DNA from: Agathobacter sp.
GTDB lineage: Bacteria > Bacillota > Clostridia > Lachnospirales > Lachnospiraceae
Direction of reading: 5' to 3'
Assembly (NCBI GenBank): GCA_017409825.1
Contig: JAFQRZ010000002.1
Coordinates: 1-64,000 of the forward strand
Length of the DNA stretch: 64,000 nt
A program made the position numbers and the translations under genes. The notes beneath the pieces were generated by a model. It was given only the letters and a program-made list of their open reading frames with translations. It made no database searches and was not told the DNA's origin. Shown piece after piece: positions 8,165 through 15,792 of this stretch; the first letter of the stretch is position 1, and every line of letters starts with the position of its first letter.

Positions 8165-9708
8165 TTTATTTCCTCCATTTTTCGAATTTTTCTTTCTATC
8201 ATTTCATCTACACGTTCGAGATAATGTTTCACATCTTTTACGTTTTCCACACGTTCAATCCTCTGACTGCCATCTGGATTTGTCTCAGGTAACACAAACT
8301 TCGTCGTTGCACCTGCACCAAGTGCCATTATAGTCTGTTTTTCCTCCATAATCAAGATATTATATACGCCAGCCTTGCCTTTTTTTGCATACCCAACGTT
8401 TTCCATATTGCCAGCCATGCCTTTCTGACGATACAGGTAGTATGGCTCCAATCCCATCTCTTTACAGTAATCCGCACAAAGGTCCATGTGCTCCTGGGTA
8501 TTTACCATCTGCATATCCTTGTAATCGTCTTTGAACATATTTAATCTAGCCGCACGTTTGATTGCCAATGAGTGAATCGTGATATTATCTGGCTCCATTG
8601 CCTTCAACTCTTCCATCGTGTTTCGCACATCCTCGAAATCTTCCTCTGGAAGTCCCATGATAAGGTCCATATTGATATTATCAAATCCAACTTCTCTCGC
8701 CATTGCAAAGCTTTCTTTAATCTGTTCTACCGTATGATGTCTTCCGATTAAATCGAGCGTCGCCTGCTTCATGGTCTGTGGGTTAATCGAAATACGATCC
8801 ACGATTCCATGCTTTTTCAGCACCTCTAACTTGTCCTTCGTAATCGAATCCGGACGCCCCGCTTCTACTGTAAATTCGACACAGTGCTGTAAGTCAAAGC
8901 TACACTTGATTTTGCGGATAAGACGATCCAACTGCTGTGCATTTAAAGTAGTAGGTGTACCACCACCGATGTAAATCGAATTCAGTTTTTTATGCTGGAA
9001 TTTAACTGCCGTAAAATGAATTTCTTTTTCCAGTGCATCCAAATAATCATCTACTTTATTCTTCCACATACCCAAAGGATACGAGGTAAAGGAACAATAT
9101 AAACAAGTGCTTGGACAGAATGGAATGCCGATGTAAAGACTGTATCCATTTTCATAATCGATTTTTTCCAATAGCTTTCGTTCGCGTTTTGCAATATCGA
9201 TAGAAAGCTGAATTTTCTCGTCTGTTGCAAAATAGGTTTCTTTCATGTACTGGAAAATCTCATCATCCGACTTTCCTTCTTCCATAAGTTTCATCGGAAT
9301 CTTGGTTGGACGAATACCCGTCAAAGTCCCCCAAGGGAGCTCGCGACCTGTACCTTCTTTTAAAAGTGCATACAAATGCTGTTTGAGTGCATTCTTGGTT
9401 TCTTTTCTATCTGCAAAGTCCACTTCGAAATCGCGTGCAAAAAGCTTGTCGCCTCCAATAATCCACTTGATAGAGATTTTATTTTCCAAATAATCTACAT
9501 AGAAAACGTATTCGGCTTCTTCTAAGCGCTTTCTCGTTTCTTCGTCCTCGTTCGCAATCTCTCTATGTGTGCAAGCCACATTTTTGCCTTCTACCGCTTC
9601 TAACGGACAAGTGTAGTACATTTCTACGTCCTCTTTCGGCAAGTAGGCCTTTACCATAGAGTGCACATCATATTCAAATTCTGGTTTGTTAAAATTTATT
9701 ACTATCAT
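8155..9708 (-). CDS. hemZ: coproporphyrinogen dehydrogenase HemZ, radical SAM
   Basis: HemZ is an oxygen-independent coproporphyrinogen III oxidase-like radical SAM enzyme. The 517-residue protein has a clostridial-type N-terminal extension of about 160 residues, then the radical SAM cluster motif in GIPFCPSTCLYCSF (CxxxCxxC), the glycine motif IGGGTPTTL, and a HemN-like C-terminal part. The gene overlaps the MBL gene upstream by ATGA and hisS downstream by 10 bp, so expression is tightly coupled. Since no other heme genes are in the window, its actual substrate in this organism stays open. Confidence 0.92.
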   Translation of the reverse strand: MIVINFNKPEFEYDVHSMVKAYLPKEDVEMYYTCPLEAVEGKNVACTHREIANEDEETRKRLEEAEYVFYVDYLENKISIKWIIGGDKLFARDFEVDFADRKETKNALKQHLYALLKEGTGRELPWGTLTGIRPTKIPMKLMEEGKSDDEIFQYMKETYFATDEKIQLSIDIAKRERKLLEKIDYENGYSLYIGIPFCPSTCLYCSFTSYPLGMWKNKVDDYLDALEKEIHFTAVKFQHKKLNSIYIGGGTPTTLNAQQLDRLIRKIKCSFDLQHCVEFTVEAGRPDSITKDKLEVLKKHGIVDRISINPQTMKQATLDLIGRHHTVEQIKESFAMAREVGFDNINMDLIMGLPEEDFEDVRNTMEELKAMEPDNITIHSLAIKRAARLNMFKDDYKDMQMVNTQEHMDLCADYCKEMGLEPYYLYRQKGMAGNMENVGYAKKGKAGVYNILIMEEKQTIMALGAGATTKFVLPETNPDGSQRIERVENVKDVKHYLERVDEMIERKIRKMEEIKWH

Positions 9709-10352
9709 AGATAAGGGTTTTCCATCCTCTCTGTTTCAATCGTGGTTGGGTCATTGTGGCCTGGATAAACCATGATATCGGTTTCCAAATTTCCTGGCTC
9801 ATTTAATGTCATAAGCTTCTCCTGAATAGAACGCACAATCTGCGACATACTTCCACCAGGGAAATCCGTTCTACCTACGGACTGTGCAAATAAGGTATCA
9901 CCAGTAAAAACTACATTTTCTTCTGCCACATAGTAACAACATCCGCCCTCGGTATGCCCTGGCGTGTGAAGTACTTTGATTTCAAAGCCTGCTAATGAGA
10001 TGATTTCCTCATCTTTTAAAAACACATCTGCCTCATAGCTTTCCTTGCAATTTACCATCCAGCTTACATTTTTCTGAGGGTCGTGTAAAGTATCTGCCTC
10101 TGCTTCGTGTGCATAAACTTTAATGTCAAATTCCTTTGCCAAATCCTCTGCCGCAGCCACATGGTCAAAATGTCCATGGGTAAGAAGCACCGCTACTGGA
10201 ATTAAATTGTCTTGTTTTATTTTTTCTGCCAGCTGTTTTCCAGATGCACCTGGATCAATGATAAAACATTCTTTTGTAACGTCATTGATGACTATATAGC
10301 AGTTGGTCTGCACCATGCCTACCACATAGTGATTGATTTTCATTTTGCTCAT
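9705..10352 (-). CDS. MBL-fold metallo-hydrolase, glyoxalase II-like
   Basis: A 215-residue metallo-beta-lactamase fold hydrolase. It shows the zinc motif THGHFDH near residue 60, the later ligands in TPGHTEGG and VFTGDTLF, and the C-terminal YPGHNDPTT. This pattern is typical of small glyoxalase II-like hydrolases, but the substrate cannot be fixed. AGGAGAAAATT lies before the start; an internal ATG three codons later is also possible. It overlaps hemZ by 4 bp and follows the nucleotidyltransferase gene by 9 bp. The order MBL-hemZ-hisS-aspS is a conserved clostridial block. Confidence 0.93.
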   Translation of the reverse strand: MSKMKINHYVVGMVQTNCYIVINDVTKECFIIDPGASGKQLAEKIKQDNLIPVAVLLTHGHFDHVAAAEDLAKEFDIKVYAHEAEADTLHDPQKNVSWMVNCKESYEADVFLKDEEIISLAGFEIKVLHTPGHTEGGCCYYVAEENVVFTGDTLFAQSVGRTDFPGGSMSQIVRSIQEKLMTLNEPGNLETDIMVYPGHNDPTTIETERMENPYL

Positions 10353-10361
10353 AATTTTCTC

Positions 10362-10850
10362 CTAGAAATACTCGAATGTTTTTAAATGAGAAATCCAATT
10401 TTCTAAACTTTCCATACTAAAATCTTTCAGTGCTTTTTCATAGCAAACATACGAAGCTGGATAATTCTCTTTCATCCATTTTAGCGACTTTTTCGGGCCA
10501 AAATAAGGATGTCGTGTCATATCACAAAAGATTTCCAAACTATCTATCAACACCCAATGCCATCGAAACATTCCCTCCGCATCACATCTCTTTGCTCGCT
10601 CAAACATCTTCGTGCACCAATCAATGTTTGCTTGGATTTCTTCTTTCGATTTATATTGACGTTCTTCCAAATATGACAAAACTCGGTTTTGAAGTATTTT
10701 CCCTTTATCCTCATAGTCCGCAATGATTTTTCCATCAAAGATTTGTATAAAATCACTATTCAAATTATTTGTTCCATCCGCGTATGAGCCATATAAGATA
10801 ATAGAAAGCGGATGATATTGTTGTCTTATATATTCCATAATCTGTTCCAC
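10362..10850 (-). CDS. nucleotidyltransferase-domain protein, probably missing a catalytic segment
   Basis: The protein has the signature of DNA polymerase beta-like nucleotidyltransferases: YGSYADGTNNLNSDF. In active members SD is followed within two residues by another Asp (SDxD), and a third carboxylate comes about 30-40 residues later. Here the text runs from NSDF straight into IQIFDGKII, so the second Asp and the following strand are absent. The rest (EIQANIDWC, RWHWVLIDSLEIFCD) looks complete. I infer an internal in-frame loss, and enzymatic activity is doubtful. The start is taken as GTG at 10850 because GAGGTG lies 7 bp upstream; the frame could begin at TTG 10865. It belongs to the accessory run between rel and the MBL gene. 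Confidence 0.8.
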   Translation of the reverse strand: MEQIMEYIRQQYHPLSIILYGSYADGTNNLNSDFIQIFDGKIIADYEDKGKILQNRVLSYLEERQYKSKEEIQANIDWCTKMFERAKRCDAEGMFRWHWVLIDSLEIFCDMTRHPYFGPKKSLKWMKENYPASYVCYEKALKDFSMESLENWISHLKTFEYF

Positions 10851-10865
10851 AAAAATACACCTCAA

Positions 10866-11318
10866 TTACTTATGAATATACATTCTCGTCATATCTGGTT
10901 CGCCATCTCCCTGCACCATGCAAAGAAATTCCCAACCATATCTTTCGTAGAAACCAGTATGGTCTGTCACCAAATAAATTGGTGTAATGCCCTTGTCTTT
11001 CATGTCTTCTACCACCATATTTAACAGATTCCCAGCGATTCCTTGTCCTCGATATTCTTCTTCTGTGTACACGGCACATACATTTGGAAAAAGGTCTTTT
11101 CGGTCATGAAAATCATTTTCGATGACACCCATTCCCGCAACGATTTTGTCTCCATCAAGACACAAATACCAGCCGTACTCTGTCTCTTTATTTAAGTAAC
11201 TTTCCATACATTCAAGATATGCCTCTTCTGGCACACCCCATTTACTGTTAAACCAAGATGCTGCTACATCTTTTAACTCTGGATGTTCTCTTAATGTTAT
11301 ATATTTATATTCCTGCAT
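10866..11318 (-). CDS. GNAT-family N-acetyltransferase
   Basis: A 150-residue GNAT fold protein that should transfer an acyl group from acyl-CoA to an amine. The acetyl-CoA binding motif A reads EEEYRGQGIAGNLLN, matching the Q/RxxGxG/A pattern. A later FYERYGWEF stretch is the typical beta-bulge end of the fold. The substrate is unknown. It lies 26 bp after the alpha/beta hydrolase and 15 bp before the nucleotidyltransferase, all in one direction, so it probably shares a transcript with them. Confidence 0.87.
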   Translation of the reverse strand: MQEYKYITLREHPELKDVAASWFNSKWGVPEEAYLECMESYLNKETEYGWYLCLDGDKIVAGMGVIENDFHDRKDLFPNVCAVYTEEEYRGQGIAGNLLNMVVEDMKDKGITPIYLVTDHTGFYERYGWEFLCMVQGDGEPDMTRMYIHK

Positions 11319-11344
11319 TTTCTTAACTTTCTCCTCTTCTACAA

Positions 11345-12232
11345 TTATTTGATTGCTTTATGAAGGAAATCTTTTATCGCATTCTGGTACTGTTCCGTTT
11401 GCTTATACATACCATTTCCATGGTTGCAGCCTTCAAGGATAATAACATCCGTGCTACATGGATTGGTACCCTTTATTGTATCAAATAACTCTTCCATATT
11501 TTCCATACTTCCTGCCGATAATAGGATTGGATATTTGCTCTTTGATACGATATCCACACATTCAAAATCCTTGACATCTGCATTGAATTCTTTTTCGAAA
11601 CGTTCTATTGCACAAATTGCAACCTTTTCGTAACCTTTTTTGAACACATCTTTTGACACATTTTCAAAAAATTCTCGAATACTTACACTTGGTGCGTCTG
11701 CAATAATTCCCTTCACGTTTTTCATATCTTTATCAGCCAAATCCAAAGCAATTCCACCACCCATGCTTAATCCGTGGATGATGATAGCATCGTCTGGATT
11801 CATTTCGTTGATTTTGCTTACCCAATTCAACATATCTTTGTATTCCAATGCCCCGAAGGTAATGTATTTTCCTTCACTTAAGCCATGTGCTCTCTGATAT
11901 GGAATCAGCACACTATAGCCCTGAGACAAATAAAACAAACCTGGAAATGCCCACTCTCTTTCTGCATGACTTGTGTAGCCATGCACACAGATTACAGTAA
12001 CATTTTTGCTATTACTGTTTGGGTAATATACGCCTTTTAATTTCAGATTATCGTGACTGGTGATTTCCAGTAATTCATGAGGCTGTTCCTGAATCTCTTT
12101 CAGGGAATTATGTACTTTTGTTATGGTATCATACCATGCATCCGTTGGTGGCACCATTGCGTATGCTTTTTCGATATCTGGTCTTTTTAAAAGTTGTGTA
12201 AATAATATATCTGCTTTGAATTTATCAAACAT
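11345..12232 (-). CDS. alpha/beta hydrolase
   Basis: A 295-residue serine hydrolase of the alpha/beta fold. The strand and oxyanion region VICVHGYTSHAEREW and the nucleophile elbow HGLSMGGGIAL (GxSxG) are clear; a late CNHGNGMYK holds the likely catalytic His. It resembles BAAT/DLH-type esterases without a signal peptide, so it is probably cytoplasmic. The start at 12232 is chosen over the longer frame because GGAGAATAAAA lies directly before it and it then begins 2 bp after the NUDIX stop. Confidence 0.87.
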   Translation of the reverse strand: MFDKFKADILFTQLLKRPDIEKAYAMVPPTDAWYDTITKVHNSLKEIQEQPHELLEITSHDNLKLKGVYYPNSNSKNVTVICVHGYTSHAEREWAFPGLFYLSQGYSVLIPYQRAHGLSEGKYITFGALEYKDMLNWVSKINEMNPDDAIIIHGLSMGGGIALDLADKDMKNVKGIIADAPSVSIREFFENVSKDVFKKGYEKVAICAIERFEKEFNADVKDFECVDIVSKSKYPILLSAGSMENMEELFDTIKGTNPCSTDVIILEGCNHGNGMYKQTEQYQNAIKDFLHKAIK

Positions 12233-12234
12233 TT

Positions 12235-12756
12235 TTATTCTCCATCTAATATTTTTCTCGCCTGTCGTAGTATCGGTAACTCTCGATTTGCGACAAGTCT
12301 TCCTATTTTGGTACAAGCACATCTTTCGTACTCGTCAATTGCTTCCTCATATGCTAATTTTAAAGTCGACAAATGAAATTCTTCTATCTCATCCTGCATC
12401 AAGTTCTTTTCTCCAAAAGAAACTACTTTGCAAAGATAATAATTATTTATATTGTGTCTGTGAATCAAATTGTAGTAATCGTTTACCACACCGATTTTAC
12501 ACAAAACTTCAACACACACTCCCAGTTCTTCTTTCAATTCTCGCTTAATTGCTGTAAGCAAATCTTCTCCTTTTTCGACACCACCACCCGATGTCTCAAT
12601 CAAGGTAGCTTTTCCAAAATCATCATCTCGCTCTGCACGAACAAAGTAGAAAAATCCCTCATCATCGAAAACGATTGCTCGTACAATTTCTCTATCGTGG
12701 TCGGTATATGTGAATGTCCACTCTTCATCTTGAAGGCGAAGTGTTAACTCATTCAT
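12235..12756 (-). CDS. NUDIX hydrolase
   Basis: A 173-residue NUDIX hydrolase, a family that cleaves nucleoside diphosphates linked to another group. The full NUDIX box is present, beginning GGGVEKGEDL and ending RELKEELGV (Gx5Ex7REUxEExGU), near residues 65-88. GGAGAACGAAA lies before the start. The N-terminus is a short strand-rich region; no second domain is visible. It lies 15 bp behind the P-loop kinase and 2 bp ahead of the alpha/beta hydrolase. It is distinct from the NUDIX gene at 14941-15405. Confidence 0.9.
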   Translation of the reverse strand: MNELTLRLQDEEWTFTYTDHDREIVRAIVFDDEGFFYFVRAERDDDFGKATLIETSGGGVEKGEDLLTAIKRELKEELGVCVEVLCKIGVVNDYYNLIHRHNINNYYLCKVVSFGEKNLMQDEIEEFHLSTLKLAYEEAIDEYERCACTKIGRLVANRELPILRQARKILDGE

Positions 12757-12771
12757 TTTCGTTCTCCATCT

Positions 12772-13278
12772 CTATAAAATAATCTCATACTTATCATCAA
12801 TAAGTATATAGTCCACATCATGCTTTTTCGCCAGCTCTAACACCTGCGTATTATCCTTAATCAAGCCTTCTAAGGTACAATCATCTTCCAAGCGATTTTC
12901 AACTACATTCGCATACTTCTTAATATCCTCAAAATGAGTTCGTATGTAATCTTCACTCATCACCAGGCAGTAATAGCGGATGTGTTCCAAATAATCCTCA
13001 TCAAAATCCTTCTTCCAATCAAACGGAATATAGCACCCCTCTACGATCAAATTCTGGTCATTCTCTATCGCTGTCTTAATCATCTCACGCACGATAGGCC
13101 ACAAATAATTGGTAAGCTCTTTTGTGTCGCTCATCGGAGTGAGCTCTGTATTTCCACTTCGAATCAATCCCATTTTTAGATGGTCGATAGAAAGATAAGG
13201 ATAGTTGTATTTTTCGAGCAGTCTTTGCGCTAACGCGGTCTTGCCAGTGTGAGATGTACCAGTAATTATAATAATCAT
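12772..13278 (-). CDS. P-loop kinase-like AAA protein
   Basis: A 168-residue P-loop protein. Walker A is ITGTSHTGKTALA near residues 5-17, followed by YPYLSIDHLKMG, which places an Asp where small-molecule kinases bind their substrate. Length and layout fit the shikimate/gluconate-kinase-like or 2-phosphoglycerate-kinase-like group, but the substrate cannot be named. The end of the small upstream frame (stop 13283) is 4 bp before its start and carries the candidate Shine-Dalgarno GAAAGG. Confidence 0.8.
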   Translation of the reverse strand: MIIIITGTSHTGKTALAQRLLEKYNYPYLSIDHLKMGLIRSGNTELTPMSDTKELTNYLWPIVREMIKTAIENDQNLIVEGCYIPFDWKKDFDEDYLEHIRYYCLVMSEDYIRTHFEDIKKYANVVENRLEDDCTLEGLIKDNTQVLELAKKHDVDYILIDDKYEIIL

Positions 13279-13282
13279 TATT

Positions 13283-13441
13283 TTACCTTTCTAATTCATT
13301 TAATAACTTCGCTTTCATTTCTTCAGGCTCTGCATCTGTAGATCTATTATCGTCACTATACATTTTTTCCATAGGATACCACCAAACAGGTACCTTACCG
13401 TTGTTTCCATGATTTTCAATATCACCACTTATATCAAACAC
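13283..13441 (-). CDS. small 52-residue protein, GTG start, function unknown
   Basis: An open frame begins at GTG 13441, ten bases after AAGGAG, and ends at TAA 13283. It encodes 52 residues rich in charged and Trp/Tyr positions (VPVWWYPMEKMY, then EPEEMKAKLLNELER). It overlaps the last codons of the 350-residue gene in another frame and ends 4 bp before the P-loop gene. It fills what would otherwise be a 155-bp gap in a tightly packed operon. It could be a real small gene or a remnant of a longer protein. Confidence 0.5.
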   Translation of the reverse strand: MFDISGDIENHGNNGKVPVWWYPMEKMYSDDNRSTDAEPEEMKAKLLNELER

Positions 13442-14486
13442 ATATTTTGAGCTCCTTACAGTTTTTCAAAATAAGTAATGTTCTAAAAGTTCCCTCTACT
13501 ACCATTGCCTGTTTTTTTCTGCGATTTTCACCTAAACCCATATGATTGCCTAAAATCCAACAAGCATTTTTTTCTGTAAGATAGTTTTTCGGATAATGAT
13601 AAATCCCATCTACATCTATAAACTGCTTCATTACATTTAACGCTTGTGTAAACCATTTGGATTTTTGGACTATTGAGAAGTTACTCATCAACTCCATTTT
13701 CAGTAATAACGAAGTATCATAATACTCTTTCGCCACATTTGTTGGTTTTGGATCCCAACCCATCGCCCAATAATTTCGTTTATCCGAAAGCACACCATAG
13801 CCATCTTTGATTAACTGAAATCTTTCGTCTAAAATGTATGTAATGATTTCATTTATCTTATTTTGATAATCTTGTTCCAACTCAAATTGTATGCTTGCAA
13901 AAGCATATAAATCATATATCAACGGCAATCTTATTCTTCCTTTTTCATATAAACACGGACGAATAATTGGTCGATTTTGATAATTTTTAGGTATTCCTTT
14001 ATATTCTGTTATATCATCATAAATATCATATTCCTTATATTGTACAAAATCATATATGTCGTTAATTCTATTTTTTGCAAATTCAATCAACCACTCTTCT
14101 CGCACCCCAGCTCTCAGTAACGCTGAAACAACTACAATATGTGATAAATATCCTAGCACATGATTTTCATTGATACTTCTATTTTTAGCTTCTTCTTCAA
14201 TTGTTTTTACAATATCATCGAATTCAGAAAATCCTCGCCTATACTGAAGTCCCCTATCAACAAGCATATTAAGGGAATTTTCCACAGCATAAAGTGTTGC
14301 TCCATGATACTCTTTATGATTCTTCAAACACTCCAATAAATGAATTACTTTCTTTGACTGTGCTAATTCATTTTGTAATTTACTCAACTTCTTTGCATCT
14401 GTATGCTCGCACAAATCTCTTTTTATACGATATTGTATTGCTATATCTGATTTATCTAAAAGAAAATTGATTACTGTTTCATTCAT
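13434..14486 (-). CDS. protein of unknown function, helical-repeat type
   Basis: A 350-residue protein I cannot name with confidence. It begins MNETVINFLLDKSDIAIQYR and has repeated helical segments with Trp, Tyr and His motifs (NYWAMGWDPKP, HYPKNYLTEKNACWILGNH, GENRRKKQAMVVEGTF). The pattern suggests an all-helical, possibly alpha/alpha-toroid protein. Similar proteins are sometimes labelled NifH by automatic pipelines, but no P-loop or Fe-protein feature is present here. AAAAGGAAGAG precedes the start. It is AT-richer than the neighbouring housekeeping genes. It lies 29 bp after the VOC gene. Confidence 0.75.
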   Translation of the reverse strand: MNETVINFLLDKSDIAIQYRIKRDLCEHTDAKKLSKLQNELAQSKKVIHLLECLKNHKEYHGATLYAVENSLNMLVDRGLQYRRGFSEFDDIVKTIEEEAKNRSINENHVLGYLSHIVVVSALLRAGVREEWLIEFAKNRINDIYDFVQYKEYDIYDDITEYKGIPKNYQNRPIIRPCLYEKGRIRLPLIYDLYAFASIQFELEQDYQNKINEIITYILDERFQLIKDGYGVLSDKRNYWAMGWDPKPTNVAKEYYDTSLLLKMELMSNFSIVQKSKWFTQALNVMKQFIDVDGIYHYPKNYLTEKNACWILGNHMGLGENRRKKQAMVVEGTFRTLLILKNCKELKICV

Positions 14487-14515
14487 CTTTCTCTTCCTTT
14501 TGGGCTAAAGTCATA

Positions 14516-14920
14516 TTACTCAAATATATTGATAATATATCCGTCAATCGTTGTTAAACTACAAGTTTTACCACCCCAAGGCTGTGTCACAACCTCGGTG
14601 ATTTTATCCCATCCATTAGAAGTAATATATGCATGCAATTTTTCAATTCCTTTTACCTGCATAAATGAAATTACATGTGAATCTGGTGTTCCAGAAAACA
14701 TTTGAAATCCAGTAAATGGTGCTAATTGTGCAAGCTCGACTTCTGGTAACATATCAAACACCACACCATAACAACCATTTCCATTTTCATCTCTTTCTAC
14801 AATATTGCTATACCAACCTAATACCTCTTCAAACCATTTTGCAGTCGCATCCATATTATTGGTTATATATATAGGTGCATTTTCTTTTACAAAATATCCT
14901 TTTTCGCTAAATTTGCTCAT
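14516..14920 (-). CDS. VOC-family (glyoxalase-like) protein
   Basis: A 134-residue vicinal-oxygen-chelate fold protein. It has the paired beta-alpha-beta-beta-beta layout and pieces such as NMDATAKWFEEVLGW near the N-terminus and the end TIDGYIINIFE, where a metal-binding Glu is usual. Members include glyoxalases, bleomycin-binding proteins and many uncharacterised ones. The ATG at 14920 is preferred because GGAGG lies 8 bp before it; the longer frame starts inside that site. It lies 20 bp after a NUDIX gene in the accessory run. Confidence 0.82.
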   Translation of the reverse strand: MSKFSEKGYFVKENAPIYITNNMDATAKWFEEVLGWYSNIVERDENGNGCYGVVFDMLPEVELAQLAPFTGFQMFSGTPDSHVISFMQVKGIEKLHAYITSNGWDKITEVVTQPWGGKTCSLTTIDGYIINIFE

Positions 14921-14940
14921 AACAAGCACCTCCTCAATTT

Positions 14941-15405
14941 CTAATCTATCACCTCTGCATCCCCAATTTCCTCATTCCCCAAATAAACACGATGCTCTTT
15001 TCCTTCGTGTAAATTCATAATCTGCCGACGAAGCTTAGAAGGATAGAGCGGAGTCGTATTCAACGTCTTTATATCCAGCCAATCATATCCGACTTGATTG
15101 GTATCGCTCTGCAAAATTGCATTTTCGATTGTACCTTTATACTCACACAAAAACACGAGGTCTACACGATGAAAATTTTCTCCATGAACGCCTTCGATCA
15201 CAAATGCCAAATCTTTTACTTCTACTTTAAGACCTAATTCCTCTGCCACTTCTCTACATGCCGCCTCTGGAAGAAGTTCTTCTACCTCTTGTCCGCCGCC
15301 TGGCATAATGTACCATTCTTCTTTTCCATCATTGATTTTAATCGCCAGCATTTTGTCATCTTTTATAATTAATGCTTTCGCAGCATTTCTTATCGTTCGA
15401 TTCAT
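14941..15405 (-). CDS. NUDIX hydrolase
   Basis: A 154-residue NUDIX hydrolase with a complete box that starts GGGQEVEELLPEAA and ends CREVAEELGL. The start MNRTIRNAAKAL at 15405 has AAAGGG seven bases upstream; the alternative upstream ATG at 15447 would place the N-terminus inside the 15436-15773 foldback element and is less likely. It is the first gene of the accessory run that follows rel. The substrate is unknown. Confidence 0.88.
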   Translation of the reverse strand: MNRTIRNAAKALIIKDDKMLAIKINDGKEEWYIMPGGGQEVEELLPEAACREVAEELGLKVEVKDLAFVIEGVHGENFHRVDLVFLCEYKGTIENAILQSDTNQVGYDWLDIKTLNTTPLYPSKLRRQIMNLHEGKEHRVYLGNEEIGDAEVID

Positions 15406-15435
15406 GGCATTCCCTTTCTTTATATACCTACGGCT

Positions 15436-15773
15436 TTCTTGTTTCATATAGATTCTGTTTGATAAATTGCCTCTTAACTTATATTAATAAATTCTTTCTG
15501 CAAAATATACTTCCAGACGATTTATGCAGAACATACAGTTTTTCTTAGTGCTTTGTGGATGCACAGTAACTCGCTGACACGATGTCAGCGAGAGGATTCA
15601 CTGAGCCATGGAAGGCGAATTGAATCCGGTTACGTCACTTTGATAATATCTTGATTCAAAGCACTTAGAAAATCTTATGTTCAAATACTAGTCTGGAAGT
15701 ATATTTTGCAGAGAGAATTTGTTTAAGAAAACTAAATGCAATTTATCAAACAGCACCCAATTTGAAACAAGAA
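15436..15773. repeat. 338-bp foldback element with a branched centre
   Basis: Matching arms, outside to inside: 15436-15446 with 15763-15773 (11/11), 15455-15470 with 15738-15753 (16/16), 15489-15518 with 15691-15720 (29/30), and 15544-15555 with 15657-15668 (11/12). The centre forms a three-way junction: stem 15566-15570/15629-15633, hairpin 15570-15592 (10-bp stem, 3-nt loop) and hairpin 15594-15627 (GGATTCA/TGAATCC with an inner GCC/GGC pair). No open frame is inside. It fills almost the whole gap between rel and the first accessory gene. It could be a MITE-like element or a structured RNA; I do not recognise the family. Confidence 0.85.
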
Positions 15774-15792
15774 CCACCTAGCCGGTGGTTCT
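15770..15792 (-). terminator. terminator-like hairpin at the rel stop
   Basis: On the minus strand the stem AGAACCACC / GGTGGTTCT encloses the loop GGCTA and includes the last codons and the stop of rel. It is followed by TTGTTTC, a weak U-tract. It may act as an inefficient terminator, allowing readthrough into the downstream genes, or as an RNA-stabilising hairpin. Confidence 0.4.

Noticed and set aside
13434-14486. Nitrogenase iron protein (NifH), a label sometimes given to similar proteins
   Set aside because: No P-loop, no cluster-binding Cys pair and no nif context.
15406-15447. Longer N-terminus of the NUDIX protein starting at 15447
   Set aside because: It would begin inside the foldback element arm; the ATG at 15405 has AAAGGG and gives the usual N-terminus.
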